This document shows, piece after piece, positions 54,368 through 64,000 of a stretch of 64,000 nt of DNA. Each line of letters opens with the position of its first letter. The stretch's first letter is position 1. Both the position numbers and the translations under genes were made by a program. The DNA is from Hysterangium stoloniferum. Its lineage: Eukaryota > Basidiomycota > Agaricomycetes > Hysterangiales > Hysterangiaceae. The notes under the pieces were generated by a model that was given only the letters and a program-made list of their open reading frames with translations, was not told where the DNA came from and ran no database searches. The stretch covers positions 434,001 to 498,000 of the forward strand of contig WHVD01000013.1 of NCBI GenBank assembly GCA_015178975.1, read 5' to 3'.

Positions 54368-55887
54368 TCAGTTTTGGCGGGAGATGTTGAAAGAACGACG
54401 GCCCTGTAGAGTAATCAGAGTATCAGCAATCAGTGATATTGCATTTAACGAGTTCTAAATATGTCCACTCACTCTTCCGCCAGTCTTCCCGCCAGTCTTC
54501 GTACCACTCTTAACAGATACGGCGGACGGGGTTGCGACGGCAGCGGCTGTACCAGAGGCGGCGGCGGCGGCGGTACCAGAGGCGGCGGCGGCGGTATCAG
54601 AGGCGGCGGCGGCGGTATCAGAGGCGGCGGCGGCGGTACCAGAGGCGGCAGCGGCAGCGCTGGAAGCGGCAGCTGCACCCGCACCCGCAGCTGCAGCATC
54701 GGCACCAACAGCTTTTTGAGCAGCGGCGGCAGCAGCAGCACCGACGGTGAACTGGACAATAAGATGGGTAAGATAACACTAGAATACAATGTAACAAACG
54801 CACGTAGACGGCATCGTCGAAGGAACCGTGTTGGGCGACAGGGCCGATGACGGGCTGATGGTTAGCAGCGGTGTTGATGGAGAACAGACGGTAGGTTCCA
54901 GCAGGGAGACCCTTGGCCACGTCAGAACTGAGGACACCACCTGCAGCGGGAGCGTTCAATCCCCTAGACAGAATATGTTAGTGAGCTCTTATGGCAGTAA
55001 CAACAAATAATATACGTACTGGAAGAATGCAAACACGGTGGGGTCGGCGGGGGCGGTGTCGGTGATGCCGTTGATCGCCTGAATGACGACGTGCGAGTGA
55101 CCAACGATCTGGCCTTGGCCATTGAGTTGCTGTGGCGCAGCGAAGTAGTTGGTGTTGGGGTTCACAAAGGCACCCGTCTCCATTCCCTGGATGTTCATCT
55201 TGACAGTGAAGGCGGTGTTCTCGTCGATGTTAGCCAAGTTGGTGGGGAACGAGAATTTGCATGCGGGCTGCGCGCCCTTTCCGGGGATGTCACCCATCGG
55301 CACGGGGTTGCACGAGCCACTCTGGTCCTGCAGACCGTTGGTGATGGTCTTCCCGACACAGAAGTTGATAAAGTTGTTGACCGAGGTAAGCGAAGCAACC
55401 TGGCCGGCCTCAGCGACCGCCTGGCCATCCTGAGCAAGGTTGGAACCAATGACGGAGGGGTCAAGGGTGAGCGAGCTCTGCTCATCGGCAGCGTCGCCGG
55501 CCTAGAAAACAGCGAACGATAAGCAGCAGTTTCAATAAGGAGGTTTATTTATACGCACACCACCAGCAGCGGCAGTTCCCGATGCGGCGGCGGCAGTTGA
55601 TGCAGCGGTGGAGTTTGCGGCGGCGGACGCGCTTGCAGCGGCGGCGGTAGCGCTTGCAGCAGCGGCACTCGAAGTTTTCCGGAATCGGTCTGGAAAAGAT
55701 AAGAAAAGAATGATCGACATGACGCAATGATCGACTAACCCGACTGATTGGGAATGTATTAGTAAAAATGCAATTAATGTAAAACATATGGTGTGCTCAC
55801 ATTGCGACCTCCGTCAAAGGCAGGGGCAGCGGACACGATGAGGGGGAGAGTGAAGAGAAGAGCAGAGAAGGCACCAGTGAATTTCAT
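54368..55887 (-). CDS. secreted protein, 'ribosomal protein s17'-mislabelled family (paralog B)
   Basis: Tandem paralog of the gene at 50927-52474, same strand. Start at 55887 gives the signal peptide MKFTGAFSALLFTLPLIVSA. An Ala/Ser-rich N-terminal segment is followed by SLTLDPSVIGSNLAQDGQ, GQVASLTSVNNFINFCVGK, GSCNPVPMGDIPGKGAQPAC, TVKMNIQGMETGAFVNPNTN, YFAAPQQLNGQ, GHSHVVIQAINGITDT, FAFFQGLNAPAAGGVLSSDV and NHQPVIGPVAQHGSFDDAVY. The tail is a long Ala-rich region with a 7-residue repeat, then a basic end (KTGGKTGGRGRRSFNISRQN) and stop 54368-54370. The tail differs from paralog A, which has an Asn/Lys-rich end. It lacks the Gly/Arg-rich N-terminal block of A. Function unknown; likely a structural or adhesive extracellular protein. 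Confidence 0.85.
54553..54648. repeat. coding minisatellite in paralog B
   Basis: On the minus strand a 21-base unit encoding (G/D)TAAAAS is repeated three times in register, followed by a 24-base variant with one extra Ala codon. Units are nearly identical at the DNA level, so recent slippage expansion is likely and allele length should vary between strains. Confidence 0.85.
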
Positions 55888-56619
55888 GACTTAAAAATTG
55901 CAAAAAGGGTCTAAAGGTAAGGAAAACGAAGGAATAAGGTCAATAGGAACAAGTTCAGTTGAACACTGCATGGCTTTGTGAGTACTATCTGTAAGGACAG
56001 AGAGACAAATGAGACTAACAGGTGCGAGAAACTAAAGGGGCGAGGACACCAGGTCCGGGAGGTTGCCAGAAGAATGTGGGGGGGGACAGGAAGAGTGGGT
56101 ACCGTTGGGAATTCCAAACATGAGACCTCTTATACCCATTATTAAAGGCAGTTGCCATGCTATTCATCCTTAGAAACAAGTGTAGCTTGATGCTGGTCGC
56201 AGAGTAATTGCGAGCAGCCGATGTCTAAACTATTCTCAGAACACTAGCGTGGAGCCACCCACGTTCATTCTCACGCGCTGTTCCCTTGTTGCTCCCTCTT
56301 GTTCAAGGATGAAGGCCCACTTAATAGACCATCATTGTACAACATCGAGCCCCGTTGTCAAAACTCCCCTTCAGACTCCAGCGGTGCAGGAACTTCCAGG
56401 GGTTTGGCACATCTCTTGCCTCTTGCCATGACAAGCGGGATTGATCAAATATTACTCACCCGTTCCAAACATAACTCGCAACATACACAACCAGAGTTCT
56501 ATAAAAAAAATCCATACAGTGCAAGTAGTGTATAATTTATTTGAAACCTGACAACTAACTGTTAGCGCCACGGCGACCGTTGCTCCCGTCAAATGGTACA
56601 TCTCAAATTCCCAATCACT
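55888..56619. other. intergenic, promoter of paralog B
   Basis: Holds a short C/T-rich leader directly upstream of the paralog B start and the 3' flank of the Sap30-like gene. No gene seen. Confidence 0.5.
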
Positions 56620-57299
56620 TCAACATCGCGCCTTAACAGCGAGCAAGAATTGTTGCACCACGTCATTTTCCTTGATGATCTGCTTTCCAAGATGACGTTC
56701 TGCCAACGTAGCTAGCACATCGTGAACTGCTTCCGCATCCGCAAGGATAGGCGCCCTTCGATTCCGTGCATCCTCCTCCTGCAAACGGGAGCTCCTCCTC
56801 CTATGACTCTCCTTAGAGTCGCGTTTCGATTGATTAGCTGTTGATGTTGACGGCGCCGGACTTGTTATTCGAAGGGCGGCAGCATGAGGGTCGAGGAGGC
56901 TGGTTGGGAGAGGTGGGTTATCATTGGAACAAGGTGATGGGGATATGATAGGGACAGCGTCCACCAAACAGAGATATCTGTGCAGAGACTCCGCGGGAAA
57001 GGCGTGAAAATCAACCTGGAGAGGATCAGTCTCTCGAGATCATCATGTGAATGCAACTGATTGAGAAAACATACAGAGAGCGGAGCAACATCTCCTTCTC
57101 CCAGTCTCTCTGATCGCTTGCTCAGAGATCCAGAAGCATGGGCCTCAGCACGTCTACGTTTCGCCCTTTCCATTCCTCCGTCCTGCTTGTCTGCGCCTCG
57201 TTTTGCACCCGCAGAAGGTCCAATGAAAGGACTATCATCTGCGTTAACTCGCTTACGCGCTGTGGGCCGTGACTTCGAACCTGAAGGACGTGGTTGCAT
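56620..57299 (-). CDS. Sap30-like protein (putative Sin3/histone deacetylase complex subunit)
   Basis: Two exons, 57075-57299 and 56620-57015, with a 59-nt intron, give 206 aa. The N-terminus is basic and Ser-rich (MQPRPSGSKSRPTARKRVN and KRGADKQDG...RAKRRRAEA), consistent with nuclear import. Exon 2 starts VDFHAFPAESLHRYLCLVD, and the C-terminus reads DAEAVHDVLATLAERHLG and NDVVQQFLLAVKARC. This two-part layout resembles the Sin3-binding domain of fungal Sap30 proteins, where an LxRY motif and a C-terminal helix pair contact Sin3. The match is by pattern, and I could be wrong about the family; the gene itself is well supported by the clean splice. It is divergent from ARO2, with 205 bp between start codons. 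Confidence 0.6.
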
Positions 57300-57504
57300 G
57301 GAGAGAAGTACGATATGCGCAACGTTGACGTAGCGATGAGAGAGCTGCAGCGTAAATTCCGTAACATCACGTGATCACCCGCCCCTTGCAGATCGCACGC
57401 GCGTCTCTACTTAGGTAAAATAAAGTCTGTAAAATTTTCGTGACACGTAGGCATATATGTCCCTTTATTCCCTTTGCTTGTGACTATAGCTCTTACCCAT
57501 AGCA

Positions 57505-59087
57505 ATGTCGACGTTTGGAACTCTTTTTCGGGTCACCACATTTGGAGAGAGTCACTGCGCTTCAGTCGGTGCAATTATTGACGGTGTTCCACCCGTGAGT
57601 CTTACATAAATTGGCCCATAGACTGTCAGAATTACTGACTGGAGATAGGGTTTGCAACTTTCTGCATCCGATATTCAAGTTCAGTTGAGTAGGCGTCGAC
57701 CTGGTCAAAGCAACCTTACCACACCAGTACGCATCCCAGGCACTCACGGTGCTCCGATGTTGACACATATTATAGCGGGATGAGAAAGATCTCGTGCATC
57801 TCCAATCTGGAATAGAGCACGGTGTCACACTCGGCACTCCCATTGCATTGCTTGTAAAGAACGAAGACCAGCGACCAAAAGATTACTCTGAGACCGATCT
57901 ATACCCTCGCCCCAGTCATGCAGATTATACCTATCTCGCAAAGTATGGCGTCAAGGCGAGTAGTGGTGGAGGACGAAGCAGTGCTCGCGAGACAGTAGGT
58001 ACGGCGTTTTTTTCTTGTCGCTTGACTTGTACACAATTCGGATTTATTTCCTGGTTGTATAGGACGCGTTGCCGCAGGTGCCATCGCTGAAAAGTATCTA
58101 CGAGAGGCGTATGGCGTGGAAGTCGTTGCTTTCGTATCGTCTGTGGGGAAGATCCACATCCCATCGGCACTAGCATCTCCGACGTCTAGCTCCGACGAGG
58201 ACGATATCGAAGATGTGCTGACGCCAGAATTCAGAAAGCTCCTTGCAACCATCACACGAGAGGAGGTTGACAAGTATCCCACTCGGTGTCCTCACGCCGA
58301 AACCTCCGAGCGCATGACCAAGGTATATGCTACTCTGTGCCATCGTTTTCAGTATACATTACAGTTTCTCGCAGCGCATCATCCGAGCCAAAGAAGCTAT
58401 GGATTCGATTGGAGGCACTGTCACTTGTATACTTCGCAATGTCCCTGCCGGCCTAGGCGAACCTGTCTTTGACAAACTCGAAGCTAAACTCGGTCAAGCG
58501 ATGCTCTCAATCCCTGCCACTAAAGCGTTCGAGATCGGCTCAGGTTTCCGCGGCACTGAAGTCCCAGGTTCAAAGCATAACGACGCGTTTGTCGCTCGTC
58601 CCGATGGGCGTCTTGGTACTGTCACCAACTGGAGCGGTGGCGTGCAAGGTGGGATTTCAAATGGGGAGGATATTTACTTCAGGTCAGGAATATATGCACG
58701 TGACTCTGTTGGTGAATGATTATTCTGACATTACCATAGGGTGGGCTTCAAGAGCCCCGCAACAATTTCGCAAGCACAGGCTACCGCCCAGTACGACGGT
58801 ACAGCTGGCCATCTTGCAGCGCGAGGCAGGCACGATCCGTGCGTAGTTCCCCGCGCTGTTCCTATCGTAGAAGCTATGGCTAGCATTGTGATTATGGAGT
58901 ATGTATATATTTCCCCGATGCTGTGTTGCCTGTCTGATGTGATCTGTACAGTGCGTTGCTTGCGCAAAATGCACGCAAAACTGCCGCATCTTTGCTCCCG
59001 CCTGTGACAACTCTTCCCCCAACGATGGTATTACCACCAGCACATGGTCCTGTTCGGACATGCACGAAAAGTGATTACGAAAACTAG
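57505..59087 (+). CDS. ARO2: chorismate synthase (shikimate pathway)
   Basis: Chorismate synthase converts 5-enolpyruvylshikimate-3-phosphate to chorismate, the last shared step to aromatic amino acids; the fungal enzyme also reduces its own flavin with NADPH. Start at ATG 57505 ([20 protein letters not shown]) with the signature [14 protein letters not shown]. Exons continue [60 protein letters not shown] and GGRSSARET. Then [97 protein letters not shown] and the terminus [12 protein letters not shown] 59085-59087. Five or so introns, all short. An internal insert ([14 protein letters not shown]) is a fungal-type loop. Appears intact. Confidence 0.95.
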
Positions 59088-59450
59088 AGCAATATACTAA
59101 GGTCCCATCAGTTATTTATACCTGTCCCCTTTACTAAGTGGTCGAAACGGGATGGAATAAGATTGACTAGCGAACAATTAATATCTTGCACTCTGTCCAC
59201 TTTCTCGAATGTATCTATGAAAGCATCTGTTATGGATAATGAGGCACCTTGGGGTAATCTAGCCCTATTTTGATCAGCAGTCGACACTGATAAACAATTG
59301 TAACCAAAAGATGTAGTAACCATCTGTAACTCGTTATAGTGATATGATGCCGGAGCATTGATAATGCCATCTAAAGATTTAACATTCAACCTTGACGTTA
59401 GATGTGATGTTTTAGGCAACTCGGGAGCTATCCGATCACCCCTCGTGTTC

Positions 59451-60527
59451 ATGACCACCTCAGACAACACATGGTCGACCTTTGAGAGCACTAGTAATGA
59501 TAACGTTGGACGACACCAGGATATTCGATGGGCGACAGTAAAAACTGAAGAAGAAGAGTATCTTGATAAACTTCGTGAGCTCGTACCCTATATGCCACCT
59601 GGTCCACGTTCACATGCAATCCATCCCGCGGTGTGCGTTTAGAGTCAAAACTTGCCCGCGTGATGTCGGGTGGATTCAAGAGCTCGAAACCAGACAACGA
59701 CAGGCTAGGTGTCGGACATGACGAGCGCCACGATGAGCTCGTCGCCATGCCTCTCCCGCCGGACGACGACGAGGGCCTCCATCTGCTTTATGACCAGCCA
59801 CAGACAACGTATGACATCGACGCAACGGTGCAGACCGCCGGTCCTTCGCGGCCACCCGTGTCGGCAGCGACAATCACGCTGGTCGAAACCCATGAGACGC
59901 CAGAAGACGATACTGAGGACGGACGTGGAGACGCGCCCGAGTCGCCAGCGCGCCGCCGCACTGTCCGCTTCCGCTCCCGCGTGCGCATTACATCTGGGAT
60001 ACATTCTCTCTCTCGGTCCTCCTCCGCCGGCGGGTCCGCTGCCTCGTCGATATCGGTCCCCCTCCGGGGCACTGAGAATGAGCCCGCGTTCTTGCATCCT
60101 GGGAGCACGGCGTCTCGCCATAGTCTGCCCCCCTCTGACACAACAGGTGCTTGGCTGGGTGGGACCTCCGCTGCCCGCCGTGAAAAACGGCGTGCCAACC
60201 CCGCCGCGCCCCGTTCTCCCGCAGACGAGCGGACGCCTCTCTTGGTTCCTGGTGCCAGTACGTGTTCGGCGCAGCCCCGACCAGCGGCGGCTGGTACCGA
60301 AAATCCCGAGGAGGAAGAGCTGGACCGCGTTAGAATGGCAGCGCGGAAAACGGAAGAACAGGTCGTGTTCGGCAAGTGGCCTGCAAGGCTCTTCAACCGA
60401 CATGTTTGTTATTTTATCTGATGCATCCTATCTCCCTGACCTTGCTTGCACCCAGTGGTGGTGGTGGAAGATCGAGCCTCTAGTGTGCTGCTGCGAACGG
60501 TTCGATGACGAATCAGACAATGAGTGA
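59451..60527 (+). CDS. unknown 318-aa protein with aromatic/Cys C-terminus
   Basis: Three exons, 59451-59574, 59643-60403 and 60456-60527, sum to 957 coding bases in frame. The start is ATG 59451 (MTTSDNTWSTFESTSNDNVG). Exon 1 ends EEEEYLDKL and joins QSKLARVMSGGFKSSKPDND. The middle is disordered, acidic then Ser/Arg/Pro-rich (RRRTVRFRSRVRITSG, DERTPLLVPGAS). The end, KWPARLFNRH|WWWWKIEPLV and CCCERFDDESDNE, combines four Trp with three Cys in a row. This could be a membrane-anchoring or palmitoylated tail, but there is no long hydrophobic segment. No family recognised. It follows ARO2 in the same direction, 363 bp downstream. Confidence 0.7.
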
Positions 60528-62406
60528 CCTCTTCTTTCGTCTCCTCTGAAAATATACCGGTGGATATATAGTGAATGGGATATCTATCTGAGTCGAAAGG
60601 CTCGTTCCACCCGCCTCTTCTATGGGCTTATGGCGAATTATTCTTACGCCGCTGTACTCTAGACTATATTTTTAATATTATCCCTCATCAGAATATGTCT
60701 ATGATTCACGGGATGCTCTATGTAACGGAACACATGGGACAATATGTAACCGTCAGAGTATCTATCTGTCTTAAAAACTAAGGGGAACAATATATTCTGA
60801 ACGTGATTAATCGTGTTCGTTACTTCGCCCTGCTCCCAGTTGCCCCTGCCGCCGTCCCACACCCCCATCACCCCCTCTGACCAACAATGGCCAACGTTGG
60901 GCCCTGGCCCCACCACACTCATTCCACCCGACAACAGCGCTGGAACCCCTGCACCGCCCAAGCCCCAGAATCTCGCGACACACGTAGATATGGCGAACGC
61001 CCGAGAATATGCAAGAGGATTTTCAGTATCACGGCGTGAGCATATTTATTTTTTGTCAGCCCTGACATACATATCCAGAAAAGGACATCCCCATTCCTGC
61101 CACCGTCGGTGAAATCAGTGACACAGCAAGTGTACAATGCGGTTGTGAATTCCAGCGTCTCCGATTTCGCAAAACGGCTGCAGCGCAGCTGCCCCGCCTT
61201 CCGACAATCCAAGTAACAATATGGTTCCTCCTGGGCTAATCTCCAGGCAGCCATCATTGTTACAACAAATGGAATATTATTAGTGCGGATGTTGCAAGAC
61301 TACTTCGAGGATCAGAAGAGTTGCCTATCCGCGTAGCCAACAGAAACAAAGCTGTTAAATACCACGTCCCTCAACCAATGGGTACACTTGACAGCTCCCA
61401 GACCCCGCACAAGATAAAGTTTCACCGCAAATTGTACCCGTCGCAAACCTCAGCCTACCTGGCACGCCGATTCAAACGACATAGGTTTCTTAGCACCATG
61501 CACGGACCATCACCAAATTATATTCAATGCAGGATTAGTATTTGATCCAGTAGTTAGATGCCATTGTAGACTCAATCGCTGACAGCGGGTGAGTGGTGTG
61601 ACACGCTCCTCGACCTTGCTATAATGTCGGTTTGCGGGATTCCTACACGTCTCACCGTGAATTTCGATAATCCCGCTTTAGAGATCTGGTATTATGCTAC
61701 GTGGATGGTGATTTGTGGACATCCCGGGACTGTGCAGTATTTTGCGCGATCCTGAAAGCATTCTGGTGGCCCCGGCGCGGGAACGTGGATGCCATGAACG
61801 TTGCTGCCTTTGGCGTTGACTCTGGGACAGACCCTGCACTTACTTGCCCCAAGTCGAGAAATTGAACGTGGACGACAAAGGAGGGTTGAGGGGAGTAGAG
61901 TTCAGGCTGAGGGATTCACAGCAGAAATATATATGAACTATATATAGTTTCTCCGATGTGACGACCGTAAGCAGACGCGTCTCAGTTCTTGGGTGCGCTC
62001 CAGAAAATGTTATTGAGCCCAAAGGTAGCTCAATGTTAAAAATATTATACTCCATTTGCACTGAATTTTCCAAAGGCTTACCAGACGTCGTTGCACACTG
62101 GCAGTGCCGTATAAACCAGCCTAGTACGTCTAAATCCTTTGAAGTCCAGTCGTGGGTACATGTTTAAGTATGCTTCATCATTATGACACTTGCGCTCCAT
62201 CGAGATCCGACATTGTGGTTATTTCCTACGCCCAGACAAGGTATATTTCCAAAAAAAGTCCAATAGCGATGCCTACTTATGTGATGTGATATATAACGAA
62301 CACTCTATATACTTATAAGAATATCCGAATACCCCAAAAAACTAGAATGAGCGGCCTTTGACATCAAATAGTCCAAGAAAAATAATAGTAGTCCATGGGT
62401 ATGTTA
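60528..62406. other. intergenic, no gene seen
   Basis: Short frames only, including 60813-61112 and 61321-61545 on the plus strand, with no recognisable domains. It holds the 3' flanks of two convergent genes and is unusually long for that. Confidence 0.45.
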
Positions 62407-64000
62407 TTACACGCCGGGATGGGTGAAATCTGGGAACTGAGGCCAGTTACCCAAACCGGCGGGATCTCCACCGATTCTGACCCACTTGGAGAATGATGGT
62501 GTTGAGCCGTCCAAAACGAACAGCTGATACCAGCCTGGTGGAGCAATATGGGCGTTTGGTGGCGCTGTAATGGTACAGCTAGTTCCTCCACAAGTGAAAG
62601 CCGGGAAAAGAGTACGTTGTCCCTGAATATGCTTGCTTAGAAAATTTGGTCAAGGATATGGGTAGAGGAAAGGCTTACAAAGGAGTTTCCGTGAGTGCTG
62701 CTCACAGCTGCGAAATTTGCTGAATCAGTGATACATTTTTTCCTTGAATTCTATTGACATACCTGCTAGGAGTGAGATACGAGTCCCAGCATTCTGATGG
62801 GTGACAACGTTGGTAATGGTAACCTGCTGACCATACGACCAATCGGTCACGGTAATCTGGAAAGTAGGCTGTATTTGGCCGCTGGCCAGGTAAGGGGGAA
62901 CGTAAACCTCGACACGATACTCTTCGAGGAACGGTCCACCGTCTGGGTTAGGGTCCGATCCGGAGACGAGAACTCGGCCATCTTGCAAGAGAATGGACTC
63001 GGAGTGGTAGAGACGAGCAACGATGGTAGTATTAAGGATAGAGATACGCTGTCCAACGGGTAAGGAAGGGTCATAAAGGAGAGCAGTTAATTCTGGGGAG
63101 TTAGCGAGTCCGAAGCCTGCAACTCCCTGGTTGGCACCGTTCATAATCCTATGGTATGGATATGAATAGTAGTAGCGAGAAGCCGCCTGGAAATACATAC
63201 ATATATGTTCCGTCCGGAAGCGCAGTCATGCAAGTCATGACACGTTTGAAGGGCTGGTACATTATTAACCATCGGTGATTTTCTTTTGGGAAAAAAGAGT
63301 ATGCTCACCATTCGCTCCAAGGTCCAGGTCGGGTTGGCGGCTTCAGGCTGGATAGACACACAGTTATCCAGGGCCAAACCTGCACCCGGCGTCGAACCAC
63401 CACAGATTAGAACCTCGATTTGATCCGTGTATGGGGCGTGCTGAGGGAGAATTACAGAGGTGCCTTCAAGGGGGTATGTGCGGCCGCCGCCGCCACCAGT
63501 TACAGCACCTGGGATTATGGGGAATGTCTTGACAGTCGCGAAAGTATTTTCATTAAGAATTCGGGCTTCGTTATAGTAAATAATGAAGACGCCACCGCTT
63601 GGAAGAACCATCAAAAATGGGTACAGATTGTTGGGATCGGTACGCTGGAGGTCCAATTCGAGTGAGACTGCAAGTTAGGCAAAAGAAAAGGACCTACCAG
63701 GAGGAAATCAAGAAAAACGGTTGTTGAACCACCCGCAGGCGTCGGGAGTGTTTCAAGAGTCGGAATGGGGATACCATTGCTTCCTCCTTCTCCGCCGACG
63801 ACTAAAACGGATCCATTAGCCATAACCATCGATCCCGGATACCTAGAGTTATTTTTCAGCGTCTCTTGAGGACAGCCAGTTAAAAGAAAGCATACCAACG
63901 ACCTTGCTATTTAAAATAAGGGTATCAGATATAAAAACCATGTAACGGTTTGTGAAACGCAACGGACCTGTAATCTCAATTCTTGGTTGTTTTCTTCCCA
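62407..64000 (-). CDS. glyoxal oxidase-like copper radical oxidase, C-terminal part (5' end beyond window)
   Basis: Copper radical oxidases (CAZy AA5) oxidise aldehydes or alcohols and make H2O2, feeding extracellular peroxidases. The visible part begins at the right edge and reads [40 protein letters not shown] and [13 protein letters not shown]...LDNCVS. Then [15 protein letters not shown], joined across an intron to [48 protein letters not shown] (Tyr-His copper ligands), a C-terminal immunoglobulin-like domain and THSAAP-like [17 protein letters not shown] (last His ligand) complete it. It ends [12 protein letters not shown] at stop 62407-62409. Short introns throughout. The N-terminal signal peptide and the Cys-Tyr cofactor region are partly outside the window. 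Confidence 0.9.

Noticed and set aside
54461..54850. Plus-strand Gly/Arg-rich frame
   Set aside because: Antisense of the Ala-rich minisatellite of paralog B.
59108..59491. 127-codon minus-strand frame
   Set aside because: It overlaps the first exon of the 59451 gene, lacks recognisable motifs and has no supporting splice partners.
59633..60527. 262- to 272-codon frames in other phases over the unknown 318-aa gene
   Set aside because: GC-rich exon gives open frames in several phases; only the three-exon model joins in frame to the C-terminal exon.
62760..63198. 157-codon frame starting [16 protein letters not shown] in the radical oxidase
   Set aside because: The first residues are intron sequence; the real junction joins PDGTYM to IMNGANQG, as in glyoxal oxidases.

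Overview
This window is eukaryotic nuclear DNA from a filamentous fungus, most likely an agaricomycete basidiomycete; a Ceratobasidiaceae/Rhizoctonia-like genome is a reasonable guess that I cannot prove. The evidence is many short spliceosomal introns (about 45-90 nt) in nearly every gene, fungal-type housekeeping genes on both strands, and a tandem pair of small secreted proteins of the basidiomycete family usually mislabelled 'ribosomal protein s17'. There are no operons, CRISPR arrays or prokaryotic signals. Gene boundaries below come from translating exons and joining them at GT-AG or GC-AG sites by eye.

Layout. 1-8.2 kb (+): the 3' exon of an unknown Pro/Tyr-rich protein, a many-intron SPO22/ZIP4 meiotic gene, and a P-loop uridine-kinase-like protein. 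8.2-20 kb (-): UTP18 (small-subunit rRNA processing), mitochondrial glutamyl-tRNA synthetase, a secreted M28 metallopeptidase and the retromer subunit VPS35. 20.6-22.9 kb (-): a SUV39/Clr4-type histone H3K9 methyltransferase with chromodomain, pre-SET, SET and post-SET parts. 22.9-28.9 kb: a 6-kb stretch without a credible gene, containing tandem duplications and simple repeats. 28.9-30.1 kb (-): a FYVE-finger protein. 32.3-34.0 kb (+): mitochondrial ribosomal protein mL38. 36.9-37.2 kb: an aldehyde dehydrogenase relic lacking its catalytic core. 37.6-39.6 kb (-): a CDCA7-like zf-4CXXC_R1 protein.

39.7-40.6 kb is a large inverted repeat around a loop with 37-bp tandem repeats, followed by about 6 kb of AT-rich, gene-empty DNA. 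46.8-50.4 kb (-): the A-type Fe-S assembly factor ISA1 and the GID/CTLH subunit Gid1 (RanBPM/Vid30). 50.9-55.9 kb (-): the tandem secreted paralogs. 56.6-60.5 kb: a Sap30-like protein (-), chorismate synthase ARO2 (+) and an unknown 318-aa protein (+). 62.4 kb to the window edge (-): the C-terminal part of a glyoxal-oxidase-like copper radical oxidase.

The genes do not form one pathway. Themes that recur are mitochondrial function (mL38, GluRS, ISA1), endosome/vacuole trafficking (VPS35, FYVE protein), chromatin (H3K9 methyltransferase, CDCA7-like, Sap30-like) and secretion (M28 peptidase, paralog pair, radical oxidase). The points most worth following are the repeated inferred use of GC-AG introns, the CDCA7-like gene within 15 kb of an H3K9 methyltransferase, the foldback repeat, the gutted aldehyde dehydrogenase, and a FYVE domain with a CX4C first Cys pair. 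I found no clearly novel multi-gene system.
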